Positions 41,373 through 49,554 of a DNA stretch of 64,000 nt are shown in pieces. The number at the start of each line of letters is the position of its first letter. Positions within the stretch are counted from its first letter, which is position 1. The notes beneath the pieces were generated by a model. That model was given only the letters and a program-made list of their open reading frames with translations. It was not told the DNA's origin and did not search any database. Location of the stretch: NCBI GenBank assembly GCA_002727195.1, contig PBWH01000006.1, forward strand, positions 257,018 to 321,017. The letters run 5' to 3'. Position numbers and translations under genes: made by a program. Source of the DNA: Gemmatimonadota bacterium (GTDB lineage: Bacteria; Latescibacterota; UBA2968).

Positions 41373-43343
41373 TTAAGCCCATCCATGGACACCGTGGCCA
41401 CTGCCGGGAAACCAGATCAGGTCCACGATAAAGGCGACTAGGGTGCCGGCCGTCCTGCCCAGGATCAGGCCGAGGAACAGCGGATACAGCCTCCGATACA
41501 GTTGCACCCCTCCCACACGCATCACCAGCGATTTGATTCCCCATACGACGAAGAGTGAGGTGACCTGCAGACGGATGTTAGTGGTGCTGATCGCGTATCC
41601 GATCGGGTGGAGCGTCCAGGAGCTCATCCGGTAGCGAATTACGGTCAGCGCGATCATGATGGCCGCTCCCATGAGGAAGACCATCAGATGCGGAAGAGAC
41701 GGGAGATGCGGGTTCTTGATCGTCTGAACCATTCCGCCGATCCTGCGGGGCGCGTAGCGTGTGAAGGGGAACTCGGAAAAATTGAAGGCACCGATCGCGT
41801 ACCCGTTCCCGAGTACGATCACGATGTTGACAGTGAGGGCCACGACCAGTCCCAACAGGAGCGCCCAGAACAAGGTTCGCTTCCCACCGCGTATCCGGTC
41901 CGCCGCCTTTGCACTCTGGGAGAGCGCCGGCATGAACAGCATCCAGGGAATGGTGGTCGCGGTGGAAGCGGCGACCACTGTACGGGCTGAGAGTGTCGTG
42001 GTCCCGACCATCTGGTATCCAACCTCCAGAGGCGATGTGGGCTGGCTCAGGTAGAGCGTACCCGATTCACAGACAAACCGGGCGAGCGCGATATACAACA
42101 CGATGGCTGTCGGGATGATGAAGGCGATCAGAGTCGGGGGCACACCAGCTTTGGCCATCCATAGCGCGATGAATACAACCCCCGTCACCAGACAGATCAC
42201 CGCCGTCCTGTAAGACAGCATTTCGTCCGAGTCGTCGACTTCCGGCGACCGCCCAGCCGCCTTACTGAATACTGTCGCGAGGTGTCGTCTCGCGGTCCAT
42301 AGCCCCCAGACGACGAAGGCGAACAGAGCGCCCAGGCTCTGCCATTTGACGACTGGATCGCCCCAGTTTCTACCTGGGACATCCTTCCCGCCCAGCTGCA
42401 TCCCCGTCCGGCGCAGGAACACGACCTGGGCGATAAAGAACAGGTGGAACGCCCAGATCGAGAACAGGATCTCCGATTTCACGAAGTAGCCGAACCCGAT
42501 CGTATACGGGTTGATGTGGGTGATGATCCACGGACAAATCCGGCACGCGTAGAATCGGCCGCCTAGCGGACTGAGGCTGATGCGTGGCCATTGTGTGTCG
42601 AAGAAGCCGACGATGTTCCAGGCGATGATGCCGAACGAGAAGCTGAATCCGATCCAGAACAGCCGGCCCGTCAGCAGTTCAGGCCATTTCGGTGTGCCTG
42701 AGGCGCCCTCGGAATCGTCGACCAGGTCTAGGATGCGGGTGATCAGCGGATAGTCGAGCCGCTCGTAGTCCACCCACTGCTTGCGGAGGATCACCACGAT
42801 CGCCGCGCAGACCACGAATCCGGCGACGATCAGGGTCAGCCACCAGAACGTGGGCATGACCCAGACCTGCCAGGGAATGGGAACGCCCTGGGGCAACCCC
42901 TCGTAAAGCCAGGTCGTTTCGCCGTGATCGTTCCGGGGGAAGAGCCAGGTGGACAGGTTTGGCTGGATGTAGTCGATCCAGCCGTTCTCGGGGGTGGCGA
43001 GGTAGTAGGGCGCGGCCATCAGGCCGAGCCAGGTTCCGGTCAGGCCTCGCGCGGGAATCATTGCCGCGACTAGGCCCATCGGGAGGATGGTCAGCAGTTC
43101 AGAAGGGGAAAGGCCAGCGCGGCCCATACTGCGGTAAGTGAAATTCGCCGCCGCGATCAGCATGAAGACGCCGAGGAAAGCGACAGGGAGGTGCGTGATG
43201 TTGACGTCGGACGTCGATGCGCCCGTTCGGGCGTAGCTGACCCATCCGCTCGTGAGCGCGGCTGCAGCCACGCCCAGAGATACGCCTCTCAGCGTGATGG
43301 TCGAGTGGGATTCAGGGGCGGATTGTGCCAGGGGAATCGACAT
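41373..43343 (-). CDS. Multipass membrane protein (DUF6785/DUF6784-like, OPT-transporter-like)
   Basis: A 656-residue integral membrane protein with about 14 hydrophobic helices, e.g. 'PVAFLGVFMLIAAANFTY', 'LIVAGFVVCAAIVVILR', 'LGALFAFVVWGLW', 'LLGLVVALTVNIVIVLG' and 'HLMVFLMGAAIMIALTV'. Recognisable blocks are 'GLSPSELLTILPMGLVAAMI', 'QWVDYERLDYPL', 'FARFVCESGTLY'-like and 'RYRMSSWTLHPIGYAI'. These match my recollection of the DUF6785/DUF6784 proteins, OPT-like transporters found beside sulfatases and dioxygenases in Planctomycetes-, Verrucomicrobia- and Latescibacteria-type genomes. The substrate is unknown. ATG 43343; it sits 18 bases after the broken sulfatase, so it may have formed an uptake and desulfation unit with it. 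Confidence 0.65.
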   Translation of the reverse strand: MSIPLAQSAPESHSTITLRGVSLGVAAAALTSGWVSYARTGASTSDVNITHLPVAFLGVFMLIAAANFTYRSMGRAGLSPSELLTILPMGLVAAMIPARGLTGTWLGLMAAPYYLATPENGWIDYIQPNLSTWLFPRNDHGETTWLYEGLPQGVPIPWQVWVMPTFWWLTLIVAGFVVCAAIVVILRKQWVDYERLDYPLITRILDLVDDSEGASGTPKWPELLTGRLFWIGFSFSFGIIAWNIVGFFDTQWPRISLSPLGGRFYACRICPWIITHINPYTIGFGYFVKSEILFSIWAFHLFFIAQVVFLRRTGMQLGGKDVPGRNWGDPVVKWQSLGALFAFVVWGLWTARRHLATVFSKAAGRSPEVDDSDEMLSYRTAVICLVTGVVFIALWMAKAGVPPTLIAFIIPTAIVLYIALARFVCESGTLYLSQPTSPLEVGYQMVGTTTLSARTVVAASTATTIPWMLFMPALSQSAKAADRIRGGKRTLFWALLLGLVVALTVNIVIVLGNGYAIGAFNFSEFPFTRYAPRRIGGMVQTIKNPHLPSLPHLMVFLMGAAIMIALTVIRYRMSSWTLHPIGYAISTTNIRLQVTSLFVVWGIKSLVMRVGGVQLYRRLYPLFLGLILGRTAGTLVAFIVDLIWFPGSGHGVHGWA

Positions 43344-43361
43344 CCGGTCTCCGGGATTCTG

Positions 43362-44774
43362 TCAGCCTGAGGCGAGCCAGGCTTCCGTCTTCTCGCGCTC
43401 CCTGTCCCCCCAGCCCGGCAGGATCTCGGCCATTGCCTCTTCGTAGGCCGGTTCACCTGTCTCCTCACGCCATGCCACATAGCTCGCGCGGTCGTAGGCC
43501 TTTACCTTCGCGTCCACGGCCTCATAGTCGACCAGCACACGCAGGGCCGTATCCATTTCGGCGGCAAGATCGGGTTGCTCGTTCGCCAGATTGTGAATCT
43601 CGTCAGGATCCTTGTCCAGGTCGAACAGCTGGGGCTCGTAGCCTGTATATCCGATGTATTTGTGTGCGCCACGCCGGATCATGAACTCACCCGTGTTGGC
43701 GAAGTTGCCATGATACTGGCTCAGTACCGCATCTGGTCTGTCGGCTGAGCCGCCCTGCAACTCGGGCATCAGCGATACACCGGCGAGGTCGTCTGGATGG
43801 GGAAGACCTGCCATATCCATGAAGGTGGGGTAGAGGTCGACCAGCGAGACGACCTCGTCCACTGAGCGGTCCGACACGACATCTGGTCCGGATACCATCA
43901 AGGGAACCCGCACCGATGCTTCATACATCGCGTTCTTGAGTTGCTGGCGATGTTCCATGTTCATCTCTCCGTGGTCGCTCGAGAAGACGATGTAAGTATT
44001 GTCGGCGAGCCCTAGGCGGTCATACGTGGCCACGAGTTCGCCGAGCATCTCGTCCACTTCGGAGACCATCGCGAAATAGGTGCGTCGAATCGCACGAATC
44101 TCGTCGTCCGTGAACGGTCCGAGGCAGCCCTTGGTCGCGCTCATGTATTTCATCACGGGATGCAGGTCTGCCTCGTAAGGCGGCACGTCGACTATGCTCT
44201 CGTCGATCCGGTCGAGGTAGTAGCGTGAGGACACAAAGGCAGGATGAGGACAGCCCATGCTGCAATGCAGGATGAAGGGCTTCTCGTCAGCTGACCGCGC
44301 TTCGAGGAAGGAGATGCTGTTCGCGACTTTCTACCAGTCCCGTCTGTGGACCTCCCGTTCCTGCGTTTCGATCTGACGCAGACCTTTGAGCGGGCTGCCG
44401 GTCCGGCTGAGCGTGATGTTCGCTGCACGATTCCACGAAGTAACCCGATTCCCCAGTGAATGACTGCCGGAGACGTAGTCCGTCTTTCCGTAGGCCTGGT
44501 GGATGTATCCGGCGCTTTCGAGGTCCGAGACATACGTGCGATCGCCAGGCTCGATGCCCTTGTAGTTGTTCCAGGCCTCGATGACGTGGTTGTGCTTGCC
44601 GCTCCAACGGCTGGCGCGGGACGGACAGCATTGCGGCGAGTTACAGTAGGCGTTTCTGAACAGGACACCCCTTTCGGCGAGGTCGTCCATGTTGGGCGTA
44701 TATGCGGCCCGATGATCCATGCAGCCCATGATCCGGCCGTCCATACTGTCGCATTCTATGAAGAGAATATTCAT
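43362..44774 (-). pseudogene. Sulfatase interrupted by a single in-frame TAG
   Basis: From ATG 44774 the minus strand starts 'NILFIECDSMDGRIMG', followed by the formylglycine signature 'CCPSRASRWSGKHNH' (about residues 49-63). Reading stops at TAG 44331-44333 inside 'EVHRRDW*KVANSISFLEA'. The same frame continues without a base lost, through 'KPFILHCSMGCPHPAF', the metal site 'FSSDHGEMNMEHRQQLKN' and the normal C-terminus to the stop at 43362. Without the stop the protein would have about 470 residues, normal for the family. A single base substitution, or readthrough, is the only difference from an intact gene. Confidence 0.85.
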
Positions 44775-44833
44775 TGGGATTGATCTTCCTCCGCTGAAGC
44801 TTCGGAGGACAGGTGATGGAGGATTGAGAATCG

Positions 44834-46000
44834 TTAGCTCACGATATACTGCTGCAACTTCTCTTCGTCCATTTCTATGCCGAGACCCGGGCGATCGGGG
44901 AGTTCCAGGTAGCTGCCGTTACGAGTCAGCGTTTCCTTCAGGATCATCTCGCTCTTGCGCTCGAACGGGATGTCGAAGTGTTCCATGATCACGAAGTTCA
45001 GAATGCCGGCGGACAGTTGCAGCTGGGCGGCTGAGGAGTATACGTTTCCGGCTCCAACAGCGGGAGACAGGGGAACGTCGAAGGTTTCGGCGAGATGGGC
45101 AATCCGTTGGCCTCCAGTGAGGCCGCAGCGAGCAAGATCGGGGAGGAGCATGTCGGCGGCGTGGGCCTCGAGGACGGCTCGGAACTGGTAGCTGTTGTAG
45201 TACTCCTGGCCGATGCACACCGGCAGGTCGAGTGCCTGCGCGACTTCCGCGTGTCGGCTCAGTTCCTCGCTGGGGACCGGAGACTCCAGCCAGAAGACTT
45301 TGCGCTTCTGGAGCTCACGTCCGAGGGCGATCGCGCCAGGTTGGTCGTAGTGCCAGGTGAGATCTACGAGGATGTCGACGTCAGGGCCGACTGCCTCCCT
45401 GGTCAGGTCGACATACTCGAGCGCCCTCTCCATCGGTCTGTATAGGTGGTACTTCACCGCGTCATATCCGCGGGCGACTGAGGCAGCTGCGGCTTTGGCG
45501 CCATCCTCAGGCGTTCGCCCACCGACGTTGTTGTATATGCGGACCTTGTTGCGATACGGCCCGCCCAGCAGCTCGTAGCAGGGGATGTCGAGGATGCGTC
45601 CTGATAGATCCCACAACGCGTTGTTGATCCCTGCGATGGCCGCAGCCATGTAACCGGATCGGTATCCGCGTCCTCGCATGGCGTTGTATGTGCGATCCCA
45701 GTGCTTTGCTCGAGCGAGCGGGTTCTCACCGATGAGCATCGGAGCGAGCAGGTTCTGGACGACCGCGTGAGTTGCCTCGGGAGCGACGAGTGATTGGCCC
45801 TCTCCCCAACCGACGTGGCCTGATTCGGTCGTCACCTTCACGAACAGCGCTTCCGAGTGGTTGGCCGCCGCTACGTCCCCGAAGGGCGGATCCGTGTGGT
45901 AGGCAAGGGGGCGACCCGGGCTGTTGTAGATCGATTCGGAGACCTCGGTTCCGGTCCTGGGGAGTTTGACGACGAGCGACTCGATCGATTCGATTTTCAT
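44834..46000 (-). CDS. Mandelate racemase/muconate lactonizing enzyme family (enolase superfamily), acid-sugar dehydratase-like
   Basis: A 388-residue enolase-superfamily member, full length with N-terminal cap and TIM barrel. Metal ligands are Asp in 'ILVDLTWHYD' (about 229), Glu in 'FWLESPVPSEE' (about 255) and Glu in 'CIGQEYYNSYQ' (about 280). A base lysine is likely in 'YDAVKYHLY'. In mandelate racemase and most sugar-acid dehydratases a catalytic His follows the last strand; here that region reads 'PLSPAVGAGNVYSSA' without one. Substrates are probably sugar acids, fitting the neighbouring sulfatase, TRAP transporter and dehydrogenases. ATG 46000. Confidence 0.85.
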   Translation of the reverse strand: MKIESIESLVVKLPRTGTEVSESIYNSPGRPLAYHTDPPFGDVAAANHSEALFVKVTTESGHVGWGEGQSLVAPEATHAVVQNLLAPMLIGENPLARAKHWDRTYNAMRGRGYRSGYMAAAIAGINNALWDLSGRILDIPCYELLGGPYRNKVRIYNNVGGRTPEDGAKAAAASVARGYDAVKYHLYRPMERALEYVDLTREAVGPDVDILVDLTWHYDQPGAIALGRELQKRKVFWLESPVPSEELSRHAEVAQALDLPVCIGQEYYNSYQFRAVLEAHAADMLLPDLARCGLTGGQRIAHLAETFDVPLSPAVGAGNVYSSAAQLQLSAGILNFVIMEHFDIPFERKSEMILKETLTRNGSYLELPDRPGLGIEMDEEKLQQYIVS

Positions 46001-46073
46001 GCGGCCTCCGTTGGATGATTCTTGGTCCAGTGGGCTGTGCGATCTGCTTTCGACTTAGGTACTGCTCGACGTT

Positions 46074-46526
46074 TTACTTGAGCTTCTCCACGAGCGTACT
46101 CCCAATATCGCTCATCCTCGACGCGTTCGCACCCAGGTCGGAGTGTCCCATCCTGGCTGCCGAACGATAGTGGATCACACTTTCTCCTTCAGGGAGGTAG
46201 AACTCGCCGTCGTCGATGAAGCTGAAGACGCGTGAGCGGAATTCGACGTGTATATAGTCGTCCGTTGTCTGAATCACTTCGGTGCGGGGCCACGTTTTAA
46301 GAATTCCGAGTAGGGTAGCGTGGGCGGCACCTCGATCGCCGGAGTGAGGGAACGGTTCCAGGCCTTCGAGTGAACTGGCGCAGTTGGGCTTGTCGGGACA
46401 GGGAAGTAGCTTGCTGCCCGCGACGCCGAGGCGATCGGGCCGCGGAGCTCGGTGGGCGATCATCCTGACGCCGATGATGAATGCGATCAGAGCGGCGATG
46501 AGCGCAATCGTGATCTTGCCGATCAA
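46074..46526 (-). CDS. DUF1499 family protein
   Basis: A 150-residue protein with one N-terminal membrane helix ('ITIALIAALIAFIIGVRM') and a DUF1499 domain ('LPCPDKPNCASSLEGLEPF', 'DYIHVEFRSRVFSFIDDGEF', 'IHYRSAARMGHSDLGAN'). The function of the family is unknown; it is often encoded beside transport or lipid genes. The start is an unusual TTG at 46526 that overlaps the TGA of the TRAP permease (TTGA), with GGAGG seven bases before it inside the permease gene, so it is translationally coupled to the transporter. Confidence 0.85.
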   Translation of the reverse strand: MIGKITIALIAALIAFIIGVRMIAHRAPRPDRLGVAGSKLLPCPDKPNCASSLEGLEPFPHSGDRGAAHATLLGILKTWPRTEVIQTTDDYIHVEFRSRVFSFIDDGEFYLPEGESVIHYRSAARMGHSDLGANASRMSDIGSTLVEKLK

Positions 46527-48418
46527 TCGGACCTCCGGGTAAGCGTGAGGACGATGAGTATGGCGGTGGACAAGATCGCACCGATTCCGGCGGCGATCCA
46601 GGCATTCGGTGTACTGCGGGCGAACATCAGGAATCCGCTTGATACGAAGAGGGCGATCCGATGGGAGACGGAGAGGGCTTGCGTGAACCGACCCGTTACG
46701 GCCGCTGCGAGTGGGACGATGCCTGCCGCTGTCAGTGCGATGGTCGCGAGTACGTCTGTCGCCGCCGGTGATCCACCCTCACTCGACAGGAGCAGGAGTT
46801 CGGGATTCAGCACGAAGCAGTAGGGCAGGGCGAATCCGACGAGGGCGAATCTGAAGGCAGCCAGCCCCGATGTCATAATCCCGGATTCAGCGATTGAGCT
46901 CGCAGTGTATGCGGCCAACGCGACGGGCGGAGTGACCATCGACATCATGCCGAAGTAGAAGATGAAGAGGTGGGCGGCCAGCGGGACGAGGCCGAGCTCG
47001 TCTAGGATCGGACCGACGAGCGTGGCCATCAGCAGGTAGCAGACAGCGGAGGGGAGCCCCATACCCAGGATGATCGTTGACACCATCAGAAGGATGAGCC
47101 CAAGCGCGAGATTACTCTGAGCGAGCGGGACAATGACGCCGGGCAGTCGTGCACCAACTCCTGTAAGGGTAACGACGCCGATGATCACGCCGACGCAGGC
47201 GGCTGCTGCGATGAGCGGGACGCCAGCGGCCGATGCGCGTGAGGCGATCACCAGGAAGTCACGCGCTCGAAGCCGAGTCGACGGATGGAAAGCGCTCTGG
47301 ATGACGACGAAGAGTAGGCTGAGACTTACGGCCCGGAACGGGGTGAAGCCGATGATCAAGAACAGGATCAGTGTCGCGAATGCGGTCGCGAACAGGAAGC
47401 CGGCTGGACGAGAAAGCGCGACATCTGCCCGCTCGGCATCCTCCGCCTGCGTATCTGTGTCCTGAAGGTGTACGATCAGCAGAAGGGATGCGTAGTAAAG
47501 GACGGCCGGGATCACGGCGGACGTGATGATCTGCAGATACGTGACCGGAGGGTCGACGATCTCGAGCATCATGTAAGCACCCGTGCCCATGATCGGCGGA
47601 ACCAGGGCGCCTCCTGAGCTAGCGGCGGCTTCGATCCCTGCAGCGTGCTCCCGTTTGAACCCGGCTGACCGCATCAGCGGAATCGTGAACGTGCCTGTGG
47701 TCGCGGTATTGGCGACGGCGCTTCCCGACAGGCTGCCCATCAGGCCGCTGCTGATGACTGCAACTTTGGCGGGGGCTGCCTTCCGCCTTCGGAACAGGTT
47801 GGTGGCAAACCCGATGATGAAGTCTGTGGCCCCTGTCTTCTCGAGCACCGCACCGAACAGGACGAACAGGAAGACGTAGGTGAGTATCACGCGCATCGCG
47901 ATCCCGAACACACCCTGTGAGTGGAGGACGGTCTGGCTGACGATGCGGTCCCATCCGTAGCCGCGGTGCGGGAAGAGCCAGTCCGGCGCATACGGTCCCC
48001 AGGCGGCATAGGCGATGAAGAGGATGGCGAGGATCGGGAGCGTGTTCCCGATCGTGCGGCGAGTAGCCTCCAGCACGATCAGCAGGATGATCAATCCGAA
48101 GATGTAGTCGATCGAAGCTTCCTGACCAGCCCGCTCACCCAGCGATCGGCCATCGATCCAGGTCTCGCTGAAGACGGGTTGGTTCTGGATGAGGATGAAA
48201 GCGAAAGTGAGGACGATACCGAAGGCGATCAGGCTGTTCAGTTTACGATGGCCGTCTGCTCGCAGGAAGACGAGTGCGAGGCCAAGAGCCCCAAATACGG
48301 CCTGCTGAGACTGCGGACTGAGGGACGGGTAGTTGACCTCGGAGAGGACGAAGAGAGAAAGCAGAACGGACACGGTTGTGATGACCATGTCTGTCGGGCT
48401 TGTGCGTTCAGCTGTCAT
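46523..48418 (-). CDS. TRAP transporter permease, fused small and large subunits (TAXI type)
   Basis: A 631-residue inner-membrane protein with about 18 hydrophobic segments, combining the 4-TM (DctQ-like) and 12-TM (DctM-like) subunits in one chain, the arrangement used with TAXI binding proteins. Characteristic blocks are 'GLMGSLSGSAVANTATTGTF', 'EAAASSGGALVPPIMGTGAY', 'GMGLPSAVCYLLMATL' and 'YFGMMSMVTPPVALAAYTA'. It uses the Na+ gradient to import carboxylated compounds delivered by the periplasmic protein encoded just upstream (17 bases). The DUF1499 gene is coupled downstream. Confidence 0.94.
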   Translation of the reverse strand: MTAERTSPTDMVITTVSVLLSLFVLSEVNYPSLSPQSQQAVFGALGLALVFLRADGHRKLNSLIAFGIVLTFAFILIQNQPVFSETWIDGRSLGERAGQEASIDYIFGLIILLIVLEATRRTIGNTLPILAILFIAYAAWGPYAPDWLFPHRGYGWDRIVSQTVLHSQGVFGIAMRVILTYVFLFVLFGAVLEKTGATDFIIGFATNLFRRRKAAPAKVAVISSGLMGSLSGSAVANTATTGTFTIPLMRSAGFKREHAAGIEAAASSGGALVPPIMGTGAYMMLEIVDPPVTYLQIITSAVIPAVLYYASLLLIVHLQDTDTQAEDAERADVALSRPAGFLFATAFATLILFLIIGFTPFRAVSLSLLFVVIQSAFHPSTRLRARDFLVIASRASAAGVPLIAAAACVGVIIGVVTLTGVGARLPGVIVPLAQSNLALGLILLMVSTIILGMGLPSAVCYLLMATLVGPILDELGLVPLAAHLFIFYFGMMSMVTPPVALAAYTASSIAESGIMTSGLAAFRFALVGFALPYCFVLNPELLLLSSEGGSPAATDVLATIALTAAGIVPLAAAVTGRFTQALSVSHRIALFVSSGFLMFARSTPNAWIAAGIGAILSTAILIVLTLTRRSD

Positions 48419-48435
48419 TCAGTTTTGGTCGTCGC

Positions 48436-49416
48436 TCAGTTCCCCGTCCAGATGCCGATCTCTTTATAGTAGCGGACGGCTCCTGGATGAAAGGGCGTTC
48501 CCGTGTCGCGAATGATGTTCTTCGGGTTGATCGCCCGGCCGGCCGGATGCTTCTTTACGACTTCGGCCCTCTGTTCATAGAGGATTTTCGTGAACTGATA
48601 GACCGTCTTCTCGTCCAGGCTGGCGCGGGTGATGAGATGCATGTTGCCGACGTTCATGCCGGCGAAGGTCTCAGCCTGACCGCGGTAGGTGTCCGCGGGA
48701 ATGGTGGCGGGTGAGAAGAACGGGTAGTCGGTGAACAGTTGCTGTTTCGGCCCATCCTCGAAGGGGATGAAGTGAATGCCCTGTGACGCGCCGGCCTGCG
48801 TGATCGAGGCTGTCGGTACCGCGCCGCCGAGAAACGCCGCTGCCGCGGATCTGTCTGCGAGCATGTCGACGGCGCCGGCCTGGGTGTTGTGCAGCGGGCT
48901 GAAGTCGTCGTAGGTCAAGCCGTGAGCCTGGAGAATCGGCTTGAGGAAGTAGTCGAATCCTGCGCCCGAAGGGCCGACGACGACGCGCTTCCCTTTGAGG
49001 TCGGACAGGGTGGAGACACCCGAGGACCTGGGCGTGATAAACAGGGCGACATTCGGTGCGAGTGTCATCACGGCCTTGATGCCCTGCTCGCCGTCCCAGT
49101 TGCCCTGTCCCCGTACGGCAAAGTAGGAGATGGCGGCGTTCGCCAGGGCGAAATCCAGTTCGTCCTTGGACAGGCGTCGTATGTTCTCCTGCGTGCCCTT
49201 GGTCGCTTCGGACGAAACCTGCCAACCCGTTTCCTCCGATTTCTCGTCGACCACTTGGGCGATCGCACCACCGACGACGAAGAACGTCCCGCCGGGCGGT
49301 GCCGTGCCCACGCTCAGGAAGGTCGGTCTGCTCTCACCGCCTCCCGAGCACGACTGTAGAACGATTCCAAACAGTGCAACCACACCCAACCACAACACAC
49401 TCCGCATCCGTTTCAT
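48436..49416 (-). CDS. TAXI-family TRAP transporter solute-binding protein
   Basis: A 326-residue periplasmic binding protein, probably lipid-anchored ('SVLWLGVVALFGIVLQSCSG', Cys at about 22). TAXI blocks include 'LSVGTAPPGGTFFVVGGAIA', 'TKGTQENIRRL', 'DFALANAAISYFAV', 'KGKRVVVGPSGAGFDYFLKP' and 'NMHLITRASLDEKTVYQFTK'. It captures the substrate for the fused permease 17 bases downstream. The frame is open to 49500, but ATG 49416 after AGGAGAG starts exactly at the signal sequence and is preferred. The substrate is unknown; glutamate and other carboxylates are known for the family. Confidence 0.92.
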   Translation of the reverse strand: MKRMRSVLWLGVVALFGIVLQSCSGGGESRPTFLSVGTAPPGGTFFVVGGAIAQVVDEKSEETGWQVSSEATKGTQENIRRLSKDELDFALANAAISYFAVRGQGNWDGEQGIKAVMTLAPNVALFITPRSSGVSTLSDLKGKRVVVGPSGAGFDYFLKPILQAHGLTYDDFSPLHNTQAGAVDMLADRSAAAAFLGGAVPTASITQAGASQGIHFIPFEDGPKQQLFTDYPFFSPATIPADTYRGQAETFAGMNVGNMHLITRASLDEKTVYQFTKILYEQRAEVVKKHPAGRAINPKNIIRDTGTPFHPGAVRYYKEIGIWTGN

Positions 49417-49488
49417 CCTACTCTCCTGTTGAAAGTCTGCCAGGACATTCAATGAACACGCATCGCTTCGGGATCGCAACCTTCGTAT

Positions 49489-49541
49489 GAGGATACACAA
49501 ATACCCCCGGCCGTTCAGGACGGGGGTATTTGTGTATCCTC
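49489..49541. terminator. Long perfect hairpin, probable bidirectional terminator
   Basis: Twenty bases (49489-49508) pair perfectly with 49522-49541 around a 13-base loop. The stem has a GGGGG core followed by a T-rich half (TATTTGTGT) in both directions. It begins 13 bases past the stop of the RelA/SpoT gene, so it ends that operon before the TRAP operon upstream region. Confidence 0.75.
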
Positions 49542-49554
49542 GGTGGTCCAGGGC

